Positions 11,162 to 20,510 are shown, counted from the first letter of the stretch. The stretch is 64,000 bases of DNA from Streptomyces sp. LBL (GCF_029893585.1 NZ_JARXYX010000026.1:1-64000), one strand, 5' to 3'. Notes: a model not told the origin generated them from the letters alone. Program-made: numbers and translations.

Positions 11162-11974
11162 TCAGCCGTCCTTGCGCGCCACCGCGAAGATGCGGCGGAA
11201 CGGGTACGGCGTGCCGTGGGGGCCGGTGGGGTACGCCTCGCGCAGGGCCGCCCGGTACTCGGCGACGAACGCCTCCCGTGCTTCCGGGTCGTCGGCGAGT
11301 GCGGTGAGGACAGGGCGCAGACCGGTGCCCTTCACCCAGTCCAGGACCGGGTCCTCGCCGGTCAGGAGATGGATGTACGTCGTCTCCCACGCGTCCACCT
11401 CGCAGCCGAGGCCGGCCAGCTTCTCCAGGTAGAACCGCGGGGTGTGGACGGCGAGGTCATGGCGGAGGGTGTCGGCCAGGCGGGTTTTCCAGCGGGCGGA
11501 GTGGGCGAGGTCGCGCATCAGCACATGGCTCGGGGAGTCGAAGTTCCCGGGCACCTGGAAGGCGAGGGTGCCACCGGGCGTCAGGCCGGCCGTCCAGTCG
11601 GCGAAGCGTTCCACGTGGCCGGGAACCCACTGCAGCGTGGCGTTGCTGACGATCAGGTCGCAGGTCCCCGCGGGCGTCCAGGTCCGTACGTCGGCGTGGG
11701 CGAAGTCGAGGCGGCCGCCGCCCGGGGTGGGGCCCTCGTGCTCGGCGGTGGCCTGGTCGAGCATCTCGGGCGAGTTGTCGTACCCGGTGACGCGGGCCGT
11801 GGGCCAGCGGGCGGCGAGCAGGGCGGTGGCGTTGCCGGGGCCGCAGCCGAGGTCGGCGATGCGGGGCGGGTCGGCGGGCAGGTCGGGGACGCGGGCGAGG
11901 AGGTCGGTGAAGGGGCGGGCGCGGTGGCCGGCGTGACGCAGGTACTGGGCGGGGTTCCAGGTGGGGGCGGGCAT
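11162..11974 (-). CDS. tam: Trans-aconitate 2-methyltransferase
   Basis: Tam methylates trans-aconitate, a spontaneous by-product of the TCA cycle that inhibits aconitase, using SAM. It has 270 residues, the family length. The N-terminus MPAPTWNPAQYLRHAGHRARP is typical; the SAM loop IADLGCGPGNATALLA lies near residues 37-52; DLIVSNATLQWVPGH near 107-121 is motif post-II/IV. ATG 11974 has a GGAGGCTTC ribosome binding sequence. It is divergent from a MarR gene across a repeat-rich control region that may coordinate both. Confidence 0.92.
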   Translation of the reverse strand: MPAPTWNPAQYLRHAGHRARPFTDLLARVPDLPADPPRIADLGCGPGNATALLAARWPTARVTGYDNSPEMLDQATAEHEGPTPGGGRLDFAHADVRTWTPAGTCDLIVSNATLQWVPGHVERFADWTAGLTPGGTLAFQVPGNFDSPSHVLMRDLAHSARWKTRLADTLRHDLAVHTPRFYLEKLAGLGCEVDAWETTYIHLLTGEDPVLDWVKGTGLRPVLTALADDPEAREAFVAEYRAALREAYPTGPHGTPYPFRRIFAVARKDG

Positions 11975-12025
11975 GAAGCCTCCTCGTCGTGATCGTCGAC
12001 TACGGGGTCCACCCTGATCCCACCC

Positions 12026-12043
12026 TCTCTCGACGTCAAGAGA
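12026..12043. promoter_or_regulatory. 18-bp palindromic MarR-type operator
   Basis: TCTCTCGACGTCAAGAGA is an inverted repeat with one mismatched pair. MarR-family operators often look like this (TCTTGA...TCAAGA). It lies in the 147-bp space between tam and the divergent MarR gene and overlaps the first unit of the 15-bp direct-repeat array. Confidence 0.6.
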
Positions 12044-12089
12044 TTCGATGTAAAGAAGTTCGATAACGAGAGGCTCGACGACAAGAGAC
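12030..12089. repeat. Four 15-bp direct repeats in the tam/marR control region
   Basis: Units start at 12030, 12045, 12060 and 12075: TCGACGTCAAGAGAT, TCGATGTAAAGAAGT, TCGATAACGAGAGGC and TCGACGACAAGAGAC, consensus TCGAYNNNAAGAGNY. Spacing is exactly 15 bp with no slippage. A phased array like this may be a cooperative regulator-binding platform rather than a chance minisatellite. Confidence 0.65.
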
Positions 12090-12108
12090 TCCACATCGAC
12101 ACAACCAC

Positions 12109-12122
12109 TACACTGATCGTCA
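12109..12122 (+). promoter_or_regulatory. Leaderless promoter of the MarR gene
   Basis: TACACT (12109-12114) lies seven bases before the ATG at 12122, so transcription would begin at or next to the start codon and the mRNA would be leaderless. No convincing -35 is seen, which suits a regulated promoter. Confidence 0.4.
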
Positions 12123-12619
12123 TGGAGGACGAGGTCGATCGGCTGGTCGCAGCGTGGCGCCGGGAGCGCCCGGACCTCGACGTGGAGCCGCTGGAGGTGC
12201 TCAGCCGGGTGAGCAGACTGGCCCGGCACCTGGACCGGGCACGTCGGCTCGCCTTCGCCGAGCACGCGCTGGAGCCCTGGGAGTTCGACGTGCTGACCGC
12301 GCTCCGGCGCGCGGGAACGCCGTATCAGCTCTCGCCGGGGCAGCTGCTGACGCAGACCCTGGTCACCTCGGGCACGATGACCAACCGCATCGACCGGCTG
12401 GCGAAGAAGAGCCTGGTGGAGCGGCTGCCCGACCCGAGCGACCGGCGCGGTGTGCTGGTGCGCCTCACGGAGGAGGGCCAGGACCGCGCGGACCAGGCCC
12501 TGGCCGGGCTGCTGGACCAGGAACGCGCGATCCTCGCGGAGCTCTCCCGCGCCCAGCGCGGTGAACTGGCGGGGCTGCTACGCCAGCTGACCGCCCCGTT
12601 CGACAACATCCCCGGCTAG
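12122..12619 (+). CDS. MarR-family transcriptional regulator
   Basis: This 165-residue winged-helix protein has the MarR pattern: EPWEFDVLTALRRAG (helix 2-3), SPGQLLTQTLVTSGTMTNRIDRL (recognition helix near residues 75-97), and wing VERLPDPSDRRGVLVRLTEEG. It is divergent from tam, with an 18-bp palindrome and a 15-bp repeat array between them, so autoregulation and control of tam are likely. Its 3' end overlaps the convergent response-regulator gene by 42 bp. Confidence 0.9.
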   Translation: MEDEVDRLVAAWRRERPDLDVEPLEVLSRVSRLARHLDRARRLAFAEHALEPWEFDVLTALRRAGTPYQLSPGQLLTQTLVTSGTMTNRIDRLAKKSLVERLPDPSDRRGVLVRLTEEGQDRADQALAGLLDQERAILAELSRAQRGELAGLLRQLTAPFDNIPG

Positions 12620-13345
12620 GTCCACGGGCCCCACGCCCGCCCGCCGGGCCAGGGCGACGGCGGCCAGGGTGGAGTGGACGCCGAGTTTGCCCAGCACGTT
12701 CTGCATATGGGTGCGGACGGTGTGCGGGGAGAGGAACAGCCGCTCGGCGACCGCCTTGCGGCCGAGGCCGGCAACCATGCAGCGCAACACCTCCCGCTCG
12801 CGCGGGGTCAGCGACTCCACCAGCCGTTCGCTGTCGGTGCGGTGCTTGCGCGCGGCCGTCAGCTCCCGCAGCACGCCGGTGAGCAGCGCGGGCGGCAGAT
12901 GCGTCTCCTCGCGCAGCACTCCCCGGATGACCGTGAGCAGCCGGGACAGCGAGCAGTCCTTGGCGACCCAGCCAAAGGCGCCGGCCTGCAGGGCGAGCGC
13001 GGCCCGCCGGGGGTCGTCCTTCTCGGCGAGTACGACGCTCCGTACGCCGGGCTGTGCGGAGCGCACCCCGGCCACCAGCGAGATACCGTCGACGAGGCCG
13101 TCCTCGCCCACCTCCTTGACCGGCACCGCGGGCCGTACGCCCGGCACGGTGGCGCCCAGGTCGGCGTCGACGAGCAGCACGTCGAAGCGGCGCCCCTCGG
13201 CTGCCGCGCGTTCCAGACTGCGCACCGCGGCCGGGCCGCTGCCCGCCGCGGAGACGTCCACGTCGGGCTCGGCGGCCAGGGCGGCGGCGAGCGACTCGGC
13301 GAAGATGCGGTGGTCGTCGACGACCAGGACTCGGATGCGAACCAC
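12578..13345 (-). CDS. NarL/LuxR-type response regulator (orphan)
   Basis: The receiver domain starts VRIRVLVVDDHRIFAESLA with the acidic pair; the phosphoacceptor Asp is in VLLVDADLGA (about residue 60) and the conserved Lys in GWVAKDCS. The C-terminal LuxR helix-turn-helix reads LTPREREVLRCMVAGL...LFLSPHTVRTHMQNV. GTG 13345 is chosen because AAGGGGGG precedes it at proper distance; ATG 13363 is an alternative. The receiver carries an extra loop (GVRPAVPVKEVGEDGLVDG) after the Asp. No kinase gene is adjacent. The 3' end overlaps the MarR gene. Confidence 0.88.
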   Translation of the reverse strand: MVRIRVLVVDDHRIFAESLAAALAAEPDVDVSAAGSGPAAVRSLERAAAEGRRFDVLLVDADLGATVPGVRPAVPVKEVGEDGLVDGISLVAGVRSAQPGVRSVVLAEKDDPRRAALALQAGAFGWVAKDCSLSRLLTVIRGVLREETHLPPALLTGVLRELTAARKHRTDSERLVESLTPREREVLRCMVAGLGRKAVAERLFLSPHTVRTHMQNVLGKLGVHSTLAAVALARRAGVGPVDLAGDVVERGGQLA

Positions 13346-13606
13346 GTAACCCCCCTTCCCCATGCTCCTGAAGAGCAGGGGATACCTCAAAAGGCCGGAG
13401 AACGTCGACGGAGCGCGGGTACGACGCCTGAGGATGCCACCACCGCACGGCCGCCGCCGTGCAGAAACCGCTACCCCCACGTCGGGCGTCGTACCCGACT
13501 GTCTCGCCCCCTGATCAGCACCGGCCCCCACCGATGCTGTGCATCAGAGTACGGGCGGGGGGCAGGAGCGGAAAGTAGTTTGCAGAACTGACTGTCCGAC
13601 ACGTTT

Positions 13607-14062
13607 ATGGTGAGCCGCATGTTTCGTATCGAGACAGAAGTCGACAAGGAACGGCGCGATCTGCTCCGGAATCGGCTGCGGGAGACGAACACCGCCGTCT
13701 CGCCCGTCCTGCGGGCCCTGCGCTCCACTCCCGGCGCACGCGAGGTTCCCCTTCACGTCTGGGCCCTGGACGGCACGGGCGCCCTGGCCGGCGGGCTGGT
13801 CGGGCACACCTGGGCGACCTGGCTGCACGTGACGTATCTGTGGGTCGACGAACGGCACCGGGGCGCGGGCCTCGGCTCCCGGCTGCTCTCCCGGGCGGAA
13901 CGGCTGGCCCGCCGGGAGCGGGGCTGTGCGGCCGTACGCCTGGAGACCTGGGACTTCCAGGCGCCGGCGTTCTACCAGAAGCAGGGCTACGAGGTGGTGG
14001 GCGTGATCCCCGGTTATCCGCCAGGGATCACGGAGTACACGCTGGTCAAGCGCCTGACGTGA
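13607..14062 (+). CDS. GNAT-family N-acetyltransferase
   Basis: A 151-residue single-domain acetyltransferase that moves an acetyl group from acetyl-CoA to an unknown amine. Motif A reads VTYLWVDERHRGAGLGSRLL (residues about 75-95), including the acetyl-CoA pyrophosphate loop R-G-x-G-x-G-S; motif B follows as RLETWDFQAPAFYQKQGYEVVG, with a Tyr that often acts as general acid. ATG 13607 may be 12 bases too early: ATG 13619 (MFRIETEVDKERRD) is also possible. It is divergent from the response regulator. Confidence 0.88.
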   Translation: MVSRMFRIETEVDKERRDLLRNRLRETNTAVSPVLRALRSTPGAREVPLHVWALDGTGALAGGLVGHTWATWLHVTYLWVDERHRGAGLGSRLLSRAERLARRERGCAAVRLETWDFQAPAFYQKQGYEVVGVIPGYPPGITEYTLVKRLT

Positions 14063-14248
14063 CCTCTCCCGCGGTCCAGCCGGATCCCGCGTTCCAGCCG
14101 GAAGGGGCCGGTCCGAAGCGGAGCTGGGCGCCCTGCCCACCGTAAAGGCGGCGCGTTGCTGTGAGCGGGTCCGGATGGCGCACGCCGGAGCGTGCTGTCG
14201 CTCGTCCGGGTGCGTGTGCCTGGTCGGTCCCGGCACACGCGCCGTTGG

Positions 14249-14665
14249 TCAGAGGCGGGGCGTGACGCCTCCGTGGTGTGTCTCGGCCACGACCGCCGCC
14301 ATCAGTTCGGCTTCGAGGACCGAGGTGTCGGCCGGCGGTGGGGCGGCGCTGTAGGAGTTGAGCAGTGTTTTGGTGACACGCAGTGCGGCGGGTGGTCGGC
14401 GGACGATGGGGTTGGCCCAGGCGGCTACGGCCGCGTCGATCTCCTCGGCGGGCACGACTTTGTGCAGGAGCGAGTGGGCCAGGGCCTCTTGAGCGTCGAC
14501 GGCACGGCCCGTGAGGACGAGTTCACGGGCGCGCGCGATGCCGACCTCGTTGATCAGACGGGGCAGGATCCCGGCCCAGGCCGTGGGCAGTCCGAGGGCG
14601 AGTTCCGGCAGCCGGAAGCTCGCGTCCTGACTGCCGACGCGCAGATCACACCGGTGACCAGGTAG
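14249..14665 (-). pseudogene. Enoyl-CoA hydratase/isomerase (crotonase) C-terminal remnant
   Basis: From about 14660 leftward the frame reads CDLRVGSQDASFRLPELALG, then LVLTGRAVDAQEA and a normal crotonase C-terminus to the stop at 14249. The preceding 95 or so residues, including the N-terminal beta strands and the oxyanion-hole GGG loop, are missing. Upstream to about 14823 the sequence shifts frame (EQLRALGDVLAAPW is readable in another frame) and has a TTA codon near its putative GTG start, so I cannot join it into one gene. It is most likely a decayed gene. Confidence 0.7.
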
Positions 14666-14963
14666 CCCCCCATGGAGCGGCAAGGACGTCGCCCAGAGCG
14701 CGCAGTTGCTCCCACACGGGCCAGGGGTTGCTCTTGCCCCTCGGGGGAACGCAGGCGCCGGAGAAGGGAGATGACGGCCCGACGGTCGGTGGTGGTGCCG
14801 TCTAAGTGGCCAACAGCGGTCACGCGAAGCTCCTTCAAGCCGGGCGTTACCGTTACCAGCGGAACCTACCCTTCCCCTCTCCGGCATCATGCACCCCTGT
14901 GTGTTGCTCCTGTCACATACGGTATTCCGGATCTGTGCTGGGGCGCGCTCGGTCGGCGGCGCG

Positions 14964-16322
14964 TCAGACGCGGAAGAGGTCGACCAGGGTGCTCCAGAAG
15001 CCCCTCTTCGGCGTCGACGCTCCCTGCTGCGCCGGCTCGGCACCGGCCGCCGGTGTGCTGGGCTGTTCGGCCGCGGGCAGGGGCGCCGCGGTCTGCCGTG
15101 CCGACACCATGCGGGTGGCCGGGGTCGGGCTGAACCGCACGGGCAGCGTCGCCAGAGCGTGCTGGAACGGTCCCGGACGCCACTGCAGGTCCTTGTCCGC
15201 CACGGTCAGGGCGAGATCGGGCAGCGCGTTGAGGAGCCGCTCGATCGCGGTGATCGTGATGACCAGCGCCGGGTCCTTGGCCGGGCAGGCGTGCGGACCC
15301 GCTCCCCACGCCAGGTGCGCGCCCTTGTTGCGGTTCTCGCGGGCCTCCCTGAGGGCGGGGTCGCTGTTGGCACCGGCGAAGCTGATCACGACCGGCGAGT
15401 TCGCCTCGACGATCACCCCGCCGAGGTCGACGTCCTGCACGGGGAAGTGCGTGGCGTAGTTGGCGAGGGGCGGGTTGTTCCACAGGACGTGGTCGACGGC
15501 CTCCTCGATCTGCATGCCGGAGCCGCCCGAGCCCTCCTCCGACAGGAGCAGCTGCAGGGCGTGGCCGATGAGGTTGCGCTGCGGCTCGAAGCCGGCGCCC
15601 ATCAGCACGACGAGTTCGTCCTTCAGCTCCTCGTCGGTGAGGCCCGCGGGGTGCTGGACGAGCCAGGAGGTCATGTCGTCGCCGGGCCGGCGGCGCTTGA
15701 CGGAGACCAGCTTCATCAGGCTGGCGGTGAGCTCCTCGTTGGCGCGCTGTACGTCGATGCCGTCGAAGAGGGCCGACAGCGAGGCGGTCAGGGTGTCGCC
15801 GATGTCGGCCGGGCAGCCGAAGAGCTTGTTGAACAGCAGCAGCGGCAGCATCTTGGCGTACTCGTTGATCAGGTCGGCGCGGCCGCGTTCGCTGAACTGG
15901 TCGATGAGGAAGTCGGCGATCGGCTCGACGTCCCGGCGCAGCCGGGTGGTGTTGAGTCGGTCGAAGCTCGCGGTGATGGCCTGGCGCAGCCTGAGGTGGA
16001 CGGCGCCGTCGGTGAACAGGCAGTTGGGCCGGTAGACCATCATCGGCAGGATGGGGCTGTCGAGGGGGACACGGCCCTCGTTCAGGGCCTTCCAGCGGCG
16101 GGAGTCGCGGGCGAAGAGGGTGGGGTTCTGGAGCACCCTGAGGGCCATCTCGTGTTCGACGACGAGGGTGGCGTCCACGCCCGGCGCGAGTTCCACGGGT
16201 CCGGCGGGGCCGTGGGCCCGGACGTACTCGTAGATCTGCTGCGGGTCGGCGGTGAAGGTGCCGTCGGACATGGGGCATCTGGCGCCGGCGGAGGCGGCGG
16301 CGGGCGAGTGGTGAGTGTCCAC
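14964..16322 (-). CDS. cvnE: Conservon cytochrome P450 (CvnE-type) lacking the ExxR motif
   Basis: Last gene of a conservon. At 452 residues it is P450-sized with a 50-residue tail ending RGFWSTLVDLFRV. The heme loop WGAGPHAC (Cys 346) and the C-helix HLRLR (109-113) are present. The normally invariant K-helix Glu-x-x-Arg is replaced by DHVLW (277-281), and the I-helix reads AGFEPQ (243-248) without the catalytic Thr. The same losses are reported for CYP157 members of conservons, so this is probably CYP157-like. GTG 16322 has AAAGGA upstream. Activity and substrate are unknown; it may work as a partner of the CvnD GTPase system. Confidence 0.9.
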   Translation of the reverse strand: MDTHHSPAAASAGARCPMSDGTFTADPQQIYEYVRAHGPAGPVELAPGVDATLVVEHEMALRVLQNPTLFARDSRRWKALNEGRVPLDSPILPMMVYRPNCLFTDGAVHLRLRQAITASFDRLNTTRLRRDVEPIADFLIDQFSERGRADLINEYAKMLPLLLFNKLFGCPADIGDTLTASLSALFDGIDVQRANEELTASLMKLVSVKRRRPGDDMTSWLVQHPAGLTDEELKDELVVLMGAGFEPQRNLIGHALQLLLSEEGSGGSGMQIEEAVDHVLWNNPPLANYATHFPVQDVDLGGVIVEANSPVVISFAGANSDPALREARENRNKGAHLAWGAGPHACPAKDPALVITITAIERLLNALPDLALTVADKDLQWRPGPFQHALATLPVRFSPTPATRMVSARQTAAPLPAAEQPSTPAAGAEPAQQGASTPKRGFWSTLVDLFRV

Positions 16323-16373
16323 GGGGGAGTCCTTTGTGGGCCTGGGCCTCGCGGCCCAGGCCTGGGGAGTGGA

Positions 16374-16985
16374 TCAGGCCGCGCGATCGAGCAGGTGACG
16401 GACCAGGGAGATCAACGCGTTCGCGGACGACCGCTGGTCGCGGGCGTCGCAGTAGACGACAGGGGTGTCGGGCAGCAGGTCGAGGGCCTCGCGGATCTCC
16501 GCCTCGTCGAAGTGCTGGGCGTCGAAGCTGTTGACGGCGATGGCGTACTCGAGCTCGTACTCGTCGATCAGGTCGATGACGGGGAACGTCTCCTCCAGCC
16601 GGGCGGGGTCGACCAGCAGCAGCGCGCCAAGCGCGCCGCGGGCCATGTCCTCCCACAGCTGCATGAAGCGCTGCTGCCCGGGCGTGCCGAACAGGTAGAG
16701 CACGAGTTCGTCGGCCAGGGTCAGGCGCCCGAAGTCCAGGGCCACGGTGGTGGTCACCTTGTCCGGTACGCCCCGCAGGTCGTCCACCTGCACGGACGCC
16801 TGCGTCATCTTCTCCTCGGTGCGCAGCGGCGTGATCTCCGACAGTGAGCCGATGAAGGTGGTCTTGCCCACCGCGAAATGACCCACGACCAGGATCTTCG
16901 CCGCGGTGGTCACTGCTTCGGAGACGTAGATCGTGCCGTTCCCATTCGGCACGGCCGTCTCAGACAATGAGGGTTTCGAGTCCAT
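16374..16985 (-). CDS. cvnD: Conservon Ras-like small GTPase CvnD
   Basis: CvnD proteins are small GTP-binding proteins that act with CvnA-C in a membrane-associated signalling complex. The 203-residue product has the P-loop VVGHFAVGKTTFIG (about 33-46), the switch-II/G3 region LYLFGTPGQQRF, and a non-canonical G4 (AVNSFDAQ in place of NKxD), as usual in the MglA-like conservon branch. It overlaps the end of cvnC by 26 bp, which indicates coupled translation. Confidence 0.93.
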   Translation of the reverse strand: MDSKPSLSETAVPNGNGTIYVSEAVTTAAKILVVGHFAVGKTTFIGSLSEITPLRTEEKMTQASVQVDDLRGVPDKVTTTVALDFGRLTLADELVLYLFGTPGQQRFMQLWEDMARGALGALLLVDPARLEETFPVIDLIDEYELEYAIAVNSFDAQHFDEAEIREALDLLPDTPVVYCDARDQRSSANALISLVRHLLDRAA

Positions 16986-17334
16986 GCAGAACCTTCTCGA
17001 GTGTCTCTCGGTCAGCGAGCTGGGCGCGAGCGGGTTCGGAGCGCCGCAGGAGGTGCCCCTGTTCGAATAAATCCGTCAGCAGCAGCCGGGCCACACCCAC
17101 CGGCAGCGACAGATGCCCGGCCACCTCGGCCACGGACAGGTGTCCGCCCCCGCACAGCTCCCAGATGGCCCGCACCTCGGGGCCGGCCCCCAACGGCAGT
17201 TCACGGTCGGGGGCCAGGGTGACCAGGGTGTGCAGCGCCAGGTCGTTCGCCGAGGGCAGCCGGCGCCCGCCGGTGATGACGTAGGAACGGACGAAGTCGC
17301 TGGTGACCGGGGCTTCCTCGTCGGGACCGGTCAT
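16960..17334 (-). CDS. cvnC: Conservon DUF742 protein CvnC
   Basis: CvnC is a small DUF742 winged-helix-like protein of 124 residues. The family pattern is visible: VRSYVITGGRRLP near the N-terminus, AIWELCGGGHLSVAEVAGHL in the middle, and LFEQGHLLRR before the C-terminal LEKVLHGLETL. ATG 17334 overlaps the cvnB stop (ATGA), and the 3' end overlaps cvnD. It is the second smallest part of the conservon complex; its biochemical task is not settled. Confidence 0.92.
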   Translation of the reverse strand: MTGPDEEAPVTSDFVRSYVITGGRRLPSANDLALHTLVTLAPDRELPLGAGPEVRAIWELCGGGHLSVAEVAGHLSLPVGVARLLLTDLFEQGHLLRRSEPARAQLADRETLEKVLHGLETLIV

Positions 17335-17735
17335 GCGTCGGCACCGGCGTTCAGTCGCGGCGCCGCGCTCATCGCCTCGCGCAGCGCGCTCACGGTCTTC
17401 TGCATCCGGAAGGACATGGCTTCCATGTCGACGTCCAGGGCCGCCGACACGGCGAGGTAGGCGCCGCTGCCCGCGGCGACGAGGAAGATCCATCCGCCGT
17501 CGAACTCGACGAGCGTCTGCTTCCAGAGCCGCTGTCCTCCCCCGCCCACGAAGCCGGCCACGGCCCGGCACAGGGACTGGATGGAACTCATCGCGGCCGC
17601 GTTCTTCTCCGCCTCGTCACGGCTGATGTGGTCCGAACGCTGCATCAGCAGGCCGTCGGCGGAGACGAGGATCGCATGGCGGGCCCCGCGCACCTCGAGC
17701 ACGCCGTTCAGCACCCACGACAGGTCGGGATTCAC
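17331..17735 (-). CDS. cvnB: Conservon roadblock/LC7 protein CvnB
   Basis: CvnB is a 134-residue roadblock/LC7-domain protein, the family of GTPase-activating partners of small GTPases (compare MglB with MglA). It begins MNPDLSWVLNGVLEVRGARH and has HAILVSADGLLMQRSD, SSIQSLCRAVAGF and the dimer-interface strand GGWIFLVAAGSGAYLAVS. Its start overlaps the end of cvnA and its stop the start of cvnC by 4 bp each. Confidence 0.94.
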   Translation of the reverse strand: MNPDLSWVLNGVLEVRGARHAILVSADGLLMQRSDHISRDEAEKNAAAMSSIQSLCRAVAGFVGGGGQRLWKQTLVEFDGGWIFLVAAGSGAYLAVSAALDVDMEAMSFRMQKTVSALREAMSAAPRLNAGADA

Positions 17736-18946
17736 TGGTTCTGGGTTCCTTCCGTGTTGTTCGAGACCCGGCCGAGGTGCGTTCCGCGGGCGAACGCACC
17801 GATACGTGACGCCGTCACTTCGTTGGTGTTCTCCCCGTCGGAGTCCGACGGGGCGGGCGCCGCCCCGTCGAGCCGGGGAACCACCGAGACGGTCCTGTTG
17901 CGCCGTCTGCGCCGGGGCAGACCGCCCGGCGTGGTGCCGACGACCAGCGTCGGGCCGGAGGCGGGCACCGCGGCACGGGGCCGCTCGGGCCGCTGGTCCT
18001 CGACCACACGGTCGTCCTGCGAGGCGGCAGGCCGGGGCGCGTCAGTGGTCAAGAGGCCCTCCGGTACACGGATCACGGCGCGCACTCCGCCGTAGGGGGA
18101 GACCGAATCGACGGACACCGAGAATCCGTAGCGGGCGGCGAGCATGCCGCAGACGGCGAAGCCGAACTTGGGCGGGTCGCCGAGGCCGGTGATGTCGACG
18201 GCGCTGTCGGACAACAGCAGGGCCGCGGCACGGGCCTTGGTCTCCTGGCTCATGCCCACACCGGCGTCGTCGACCACCAGGCACACCCCGGACGGCACGG
18301 CCAGGATGTTGATCTCCACCGGGGACTGGGGCGCGCTGTACTTGGTCGCGTTGTCCAGGAGTTCGGCGAGGACGACGGCGACCGGTTCGACGGCCTTGCC
18401 GGTGAGGGAGATGCTGACCTGGGCGTTGACCCGGACCCGGTTGAAGTCCTTGATCCGGCCCTGGGCGCTGCGGGCCACGTCGTACACGGAGGCGTTTTCG
18501 TCGCGCCGTCCGAGCCAGCCGCCGCAGAGTACGGAGATGCCCTTGGTACGGCGGCTGAACTGGCTGCTGGTGTGGTCGACCTGCATCAGGTCGGCCAGCA
18601 CGCCGGTGTCGTCGCCGTACTCCTTCTGCAGGTTGTCCAGGAGCACCTGCTGTTCCTCGGCGAGGGACTGCAGGGTGCCCATCGCCGACTTGAGGACGGA
18701 CTTGGTGGCCGACTCCGCGTCCAGCCGGACCTCGGAGAGGTCCTCCACGTGCCGGGCGCTGAGGGTTTCGTAGCCCGTCTGCACCTGGCGGAGCTGGCCC
18801 TGTACGGCCACCAGATTGCTCTGAAGGTTGTCGTTGTTACGGCGGAGAGCCATGTTGGTTCTCCGCGCGCGCATCACTGCGAAGGCCGCAGCGATGACCA
18901 CGATGAGCAGGATCCACAACAACGGATCCTGGATTAATGACGTCAT
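17732..18946 (-). CDS. cvnA: Conservon histidine-kinase-like sensor CvnA
   Basis: First gene of the conservon; 404 residues. One membrane anchor near residues 6-27 (DPLLWILLIVVIAAAFAVM) is followed by a coiled-coil region and a GHKL ATPase domain with the N-box ELLDNATKYSAP (near 190) and G1 VDDAGVGM. There is no clear phosphoacceptor His box, as usual for CvnA. The C-terminal 80 residues are low-complexity. ATG 18946 is preferred to a GTG 48 bases earlier because GAGAG precedes it and the anchor follows at once. A weak promoter (TTGACA, 13 bp, TACGAT) lies at 19071-19095. Confidence 0.92.
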   Translation of the reverse strand: MTSLIQDPLLWILLIVVIAAAFAVMRARRTNMALRRNNDNLQSNLVAVQGQLRQVQTGYETLSARHVEDLSEVRLDAESATKSVLKSAMGTLQSLAEEQQVLLDNLQKEYGDDTGVLADLMQVDHTSSQFSRRTKGISVLCGGWLGRRDENASVYDVARSAQGRIKDFNRVRVNAQVSISLTGKAVEPVAVVLAELLDNATKYSAPQSPVEINILAVPSGVCLVVDDAGVGMSQETKARAAALLLSDSAVDITGLGDPPKFGFAVCGMLAARYGFSVSVDSVSPYGGVRAVIRVPEGLLTTDAPRPAASQDDRVVEDQRPERPRAAVPASGPTLVVGTTPGGLPRRRRRNRTVSVVPRLDGAAPAPSDSDGENTNEVTASRIGAFARGTHLGRVSNNTEGTQNQ

Positions 18947-19070
18947 GAGACTCTCTTCAAGTCGCCTCGTGCCGGGGGCCAGAGCAACAGCCACTCCTTC
19001 ACGATGGGCTTTGGAGACTGTCCCCCGTACGCGTTCATGACGCGCCGTCAGCCTGCTGAAAAGTCCGTTG

Positions 19071-19095
19071 ATCGTATCAGTAGAGACAGTGTCAA
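19071..19095 (-). promoter_or_regulatory. Possible promoter of the conservon operon
   Basis: On the minus strand a perfect TTGACA (19090-19095) is followed after only 13 bp by TACGAT (19071-19076). The hexamers are good but the spacer is short, so either an activator is needed or the pairing is accidental. Confidence 0.3.
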
Positions 19096-19174
19096 CAGGC
19101 TTACCCCACAGCCCACTTGGCGACCTTCACAAAGACTTCCCGCCGTCGACGCTCCTTAACTCCCTTGAACAAAT

Positions 19175-19210
19175 GTCGGCCCCGCGCTCCCTCAGGAGCA
19201 CGGGGCCGAC
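19175..19210 (-). terminator. Terminator of the gal operon
   Basis: GTCGGCCCCG (19175-19184) and CGGGGCCGAC (19201-19210) form a perfect 10-bp stem; inside it GCTCC and GGAGC pair around CTCA. It starts 16 bp beyond the galK stop and has no strong U-run. This is the clearest terminator in the window. Confidence 0.85.
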
Positions 19211-19225
19211 GGGGTCCTCCAAGGC

Positions 19226-20389
<1,164 letters not shown>

Positions 20390-20430
20390 TGCCCTGGCCC
20401 TGACCTTTCCGTACGTACTAGGTGTTACTG

Positions 20431-20510
20431 GTCGCGACCGGTCGCCAGTGGTCGCCACCGATCGCCACTGATCGCGACCGTTCGCCACTGATCTCTACTG
20501 GTCGCCGCGC
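20431..20510. repeat. Eight 10-bp tandem repeats across the galE end and galE-galK gap
   Basis: Consecutive decamers fit the consensus RTCGCCACYG: GTCGCGACCG, GTCGCCAGTG, GTCGCCACCG, ATCGCCACTG, ATCGCGACCG, TTCGCCACTG, ATCTCTACTG, then a decayed unit entering galE. The galE stop (20495-20497) lies in the seventh unit. The period equals about one helical turn. Confidence 0.75.

Noticed and set aside
12030..12089. CRISPR-like array
   Set aside because: Units are adjacent without spacers and only 15 bp long; the other tandem repeats in the window also lack spacers.
14887..16847. Long frames on both strands around the conservon P450 and GTPase
   Set aside because: Composition and lack of motifs mark them as shadows of cvnE and cvnD.
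14964..18946. Part of a natural-product gene cluster because of the P450
   Set aside because: The P450 is the fifth gene of a conservon with overlapping cvnA-D genes; no biosynthetic genes are adjacent.
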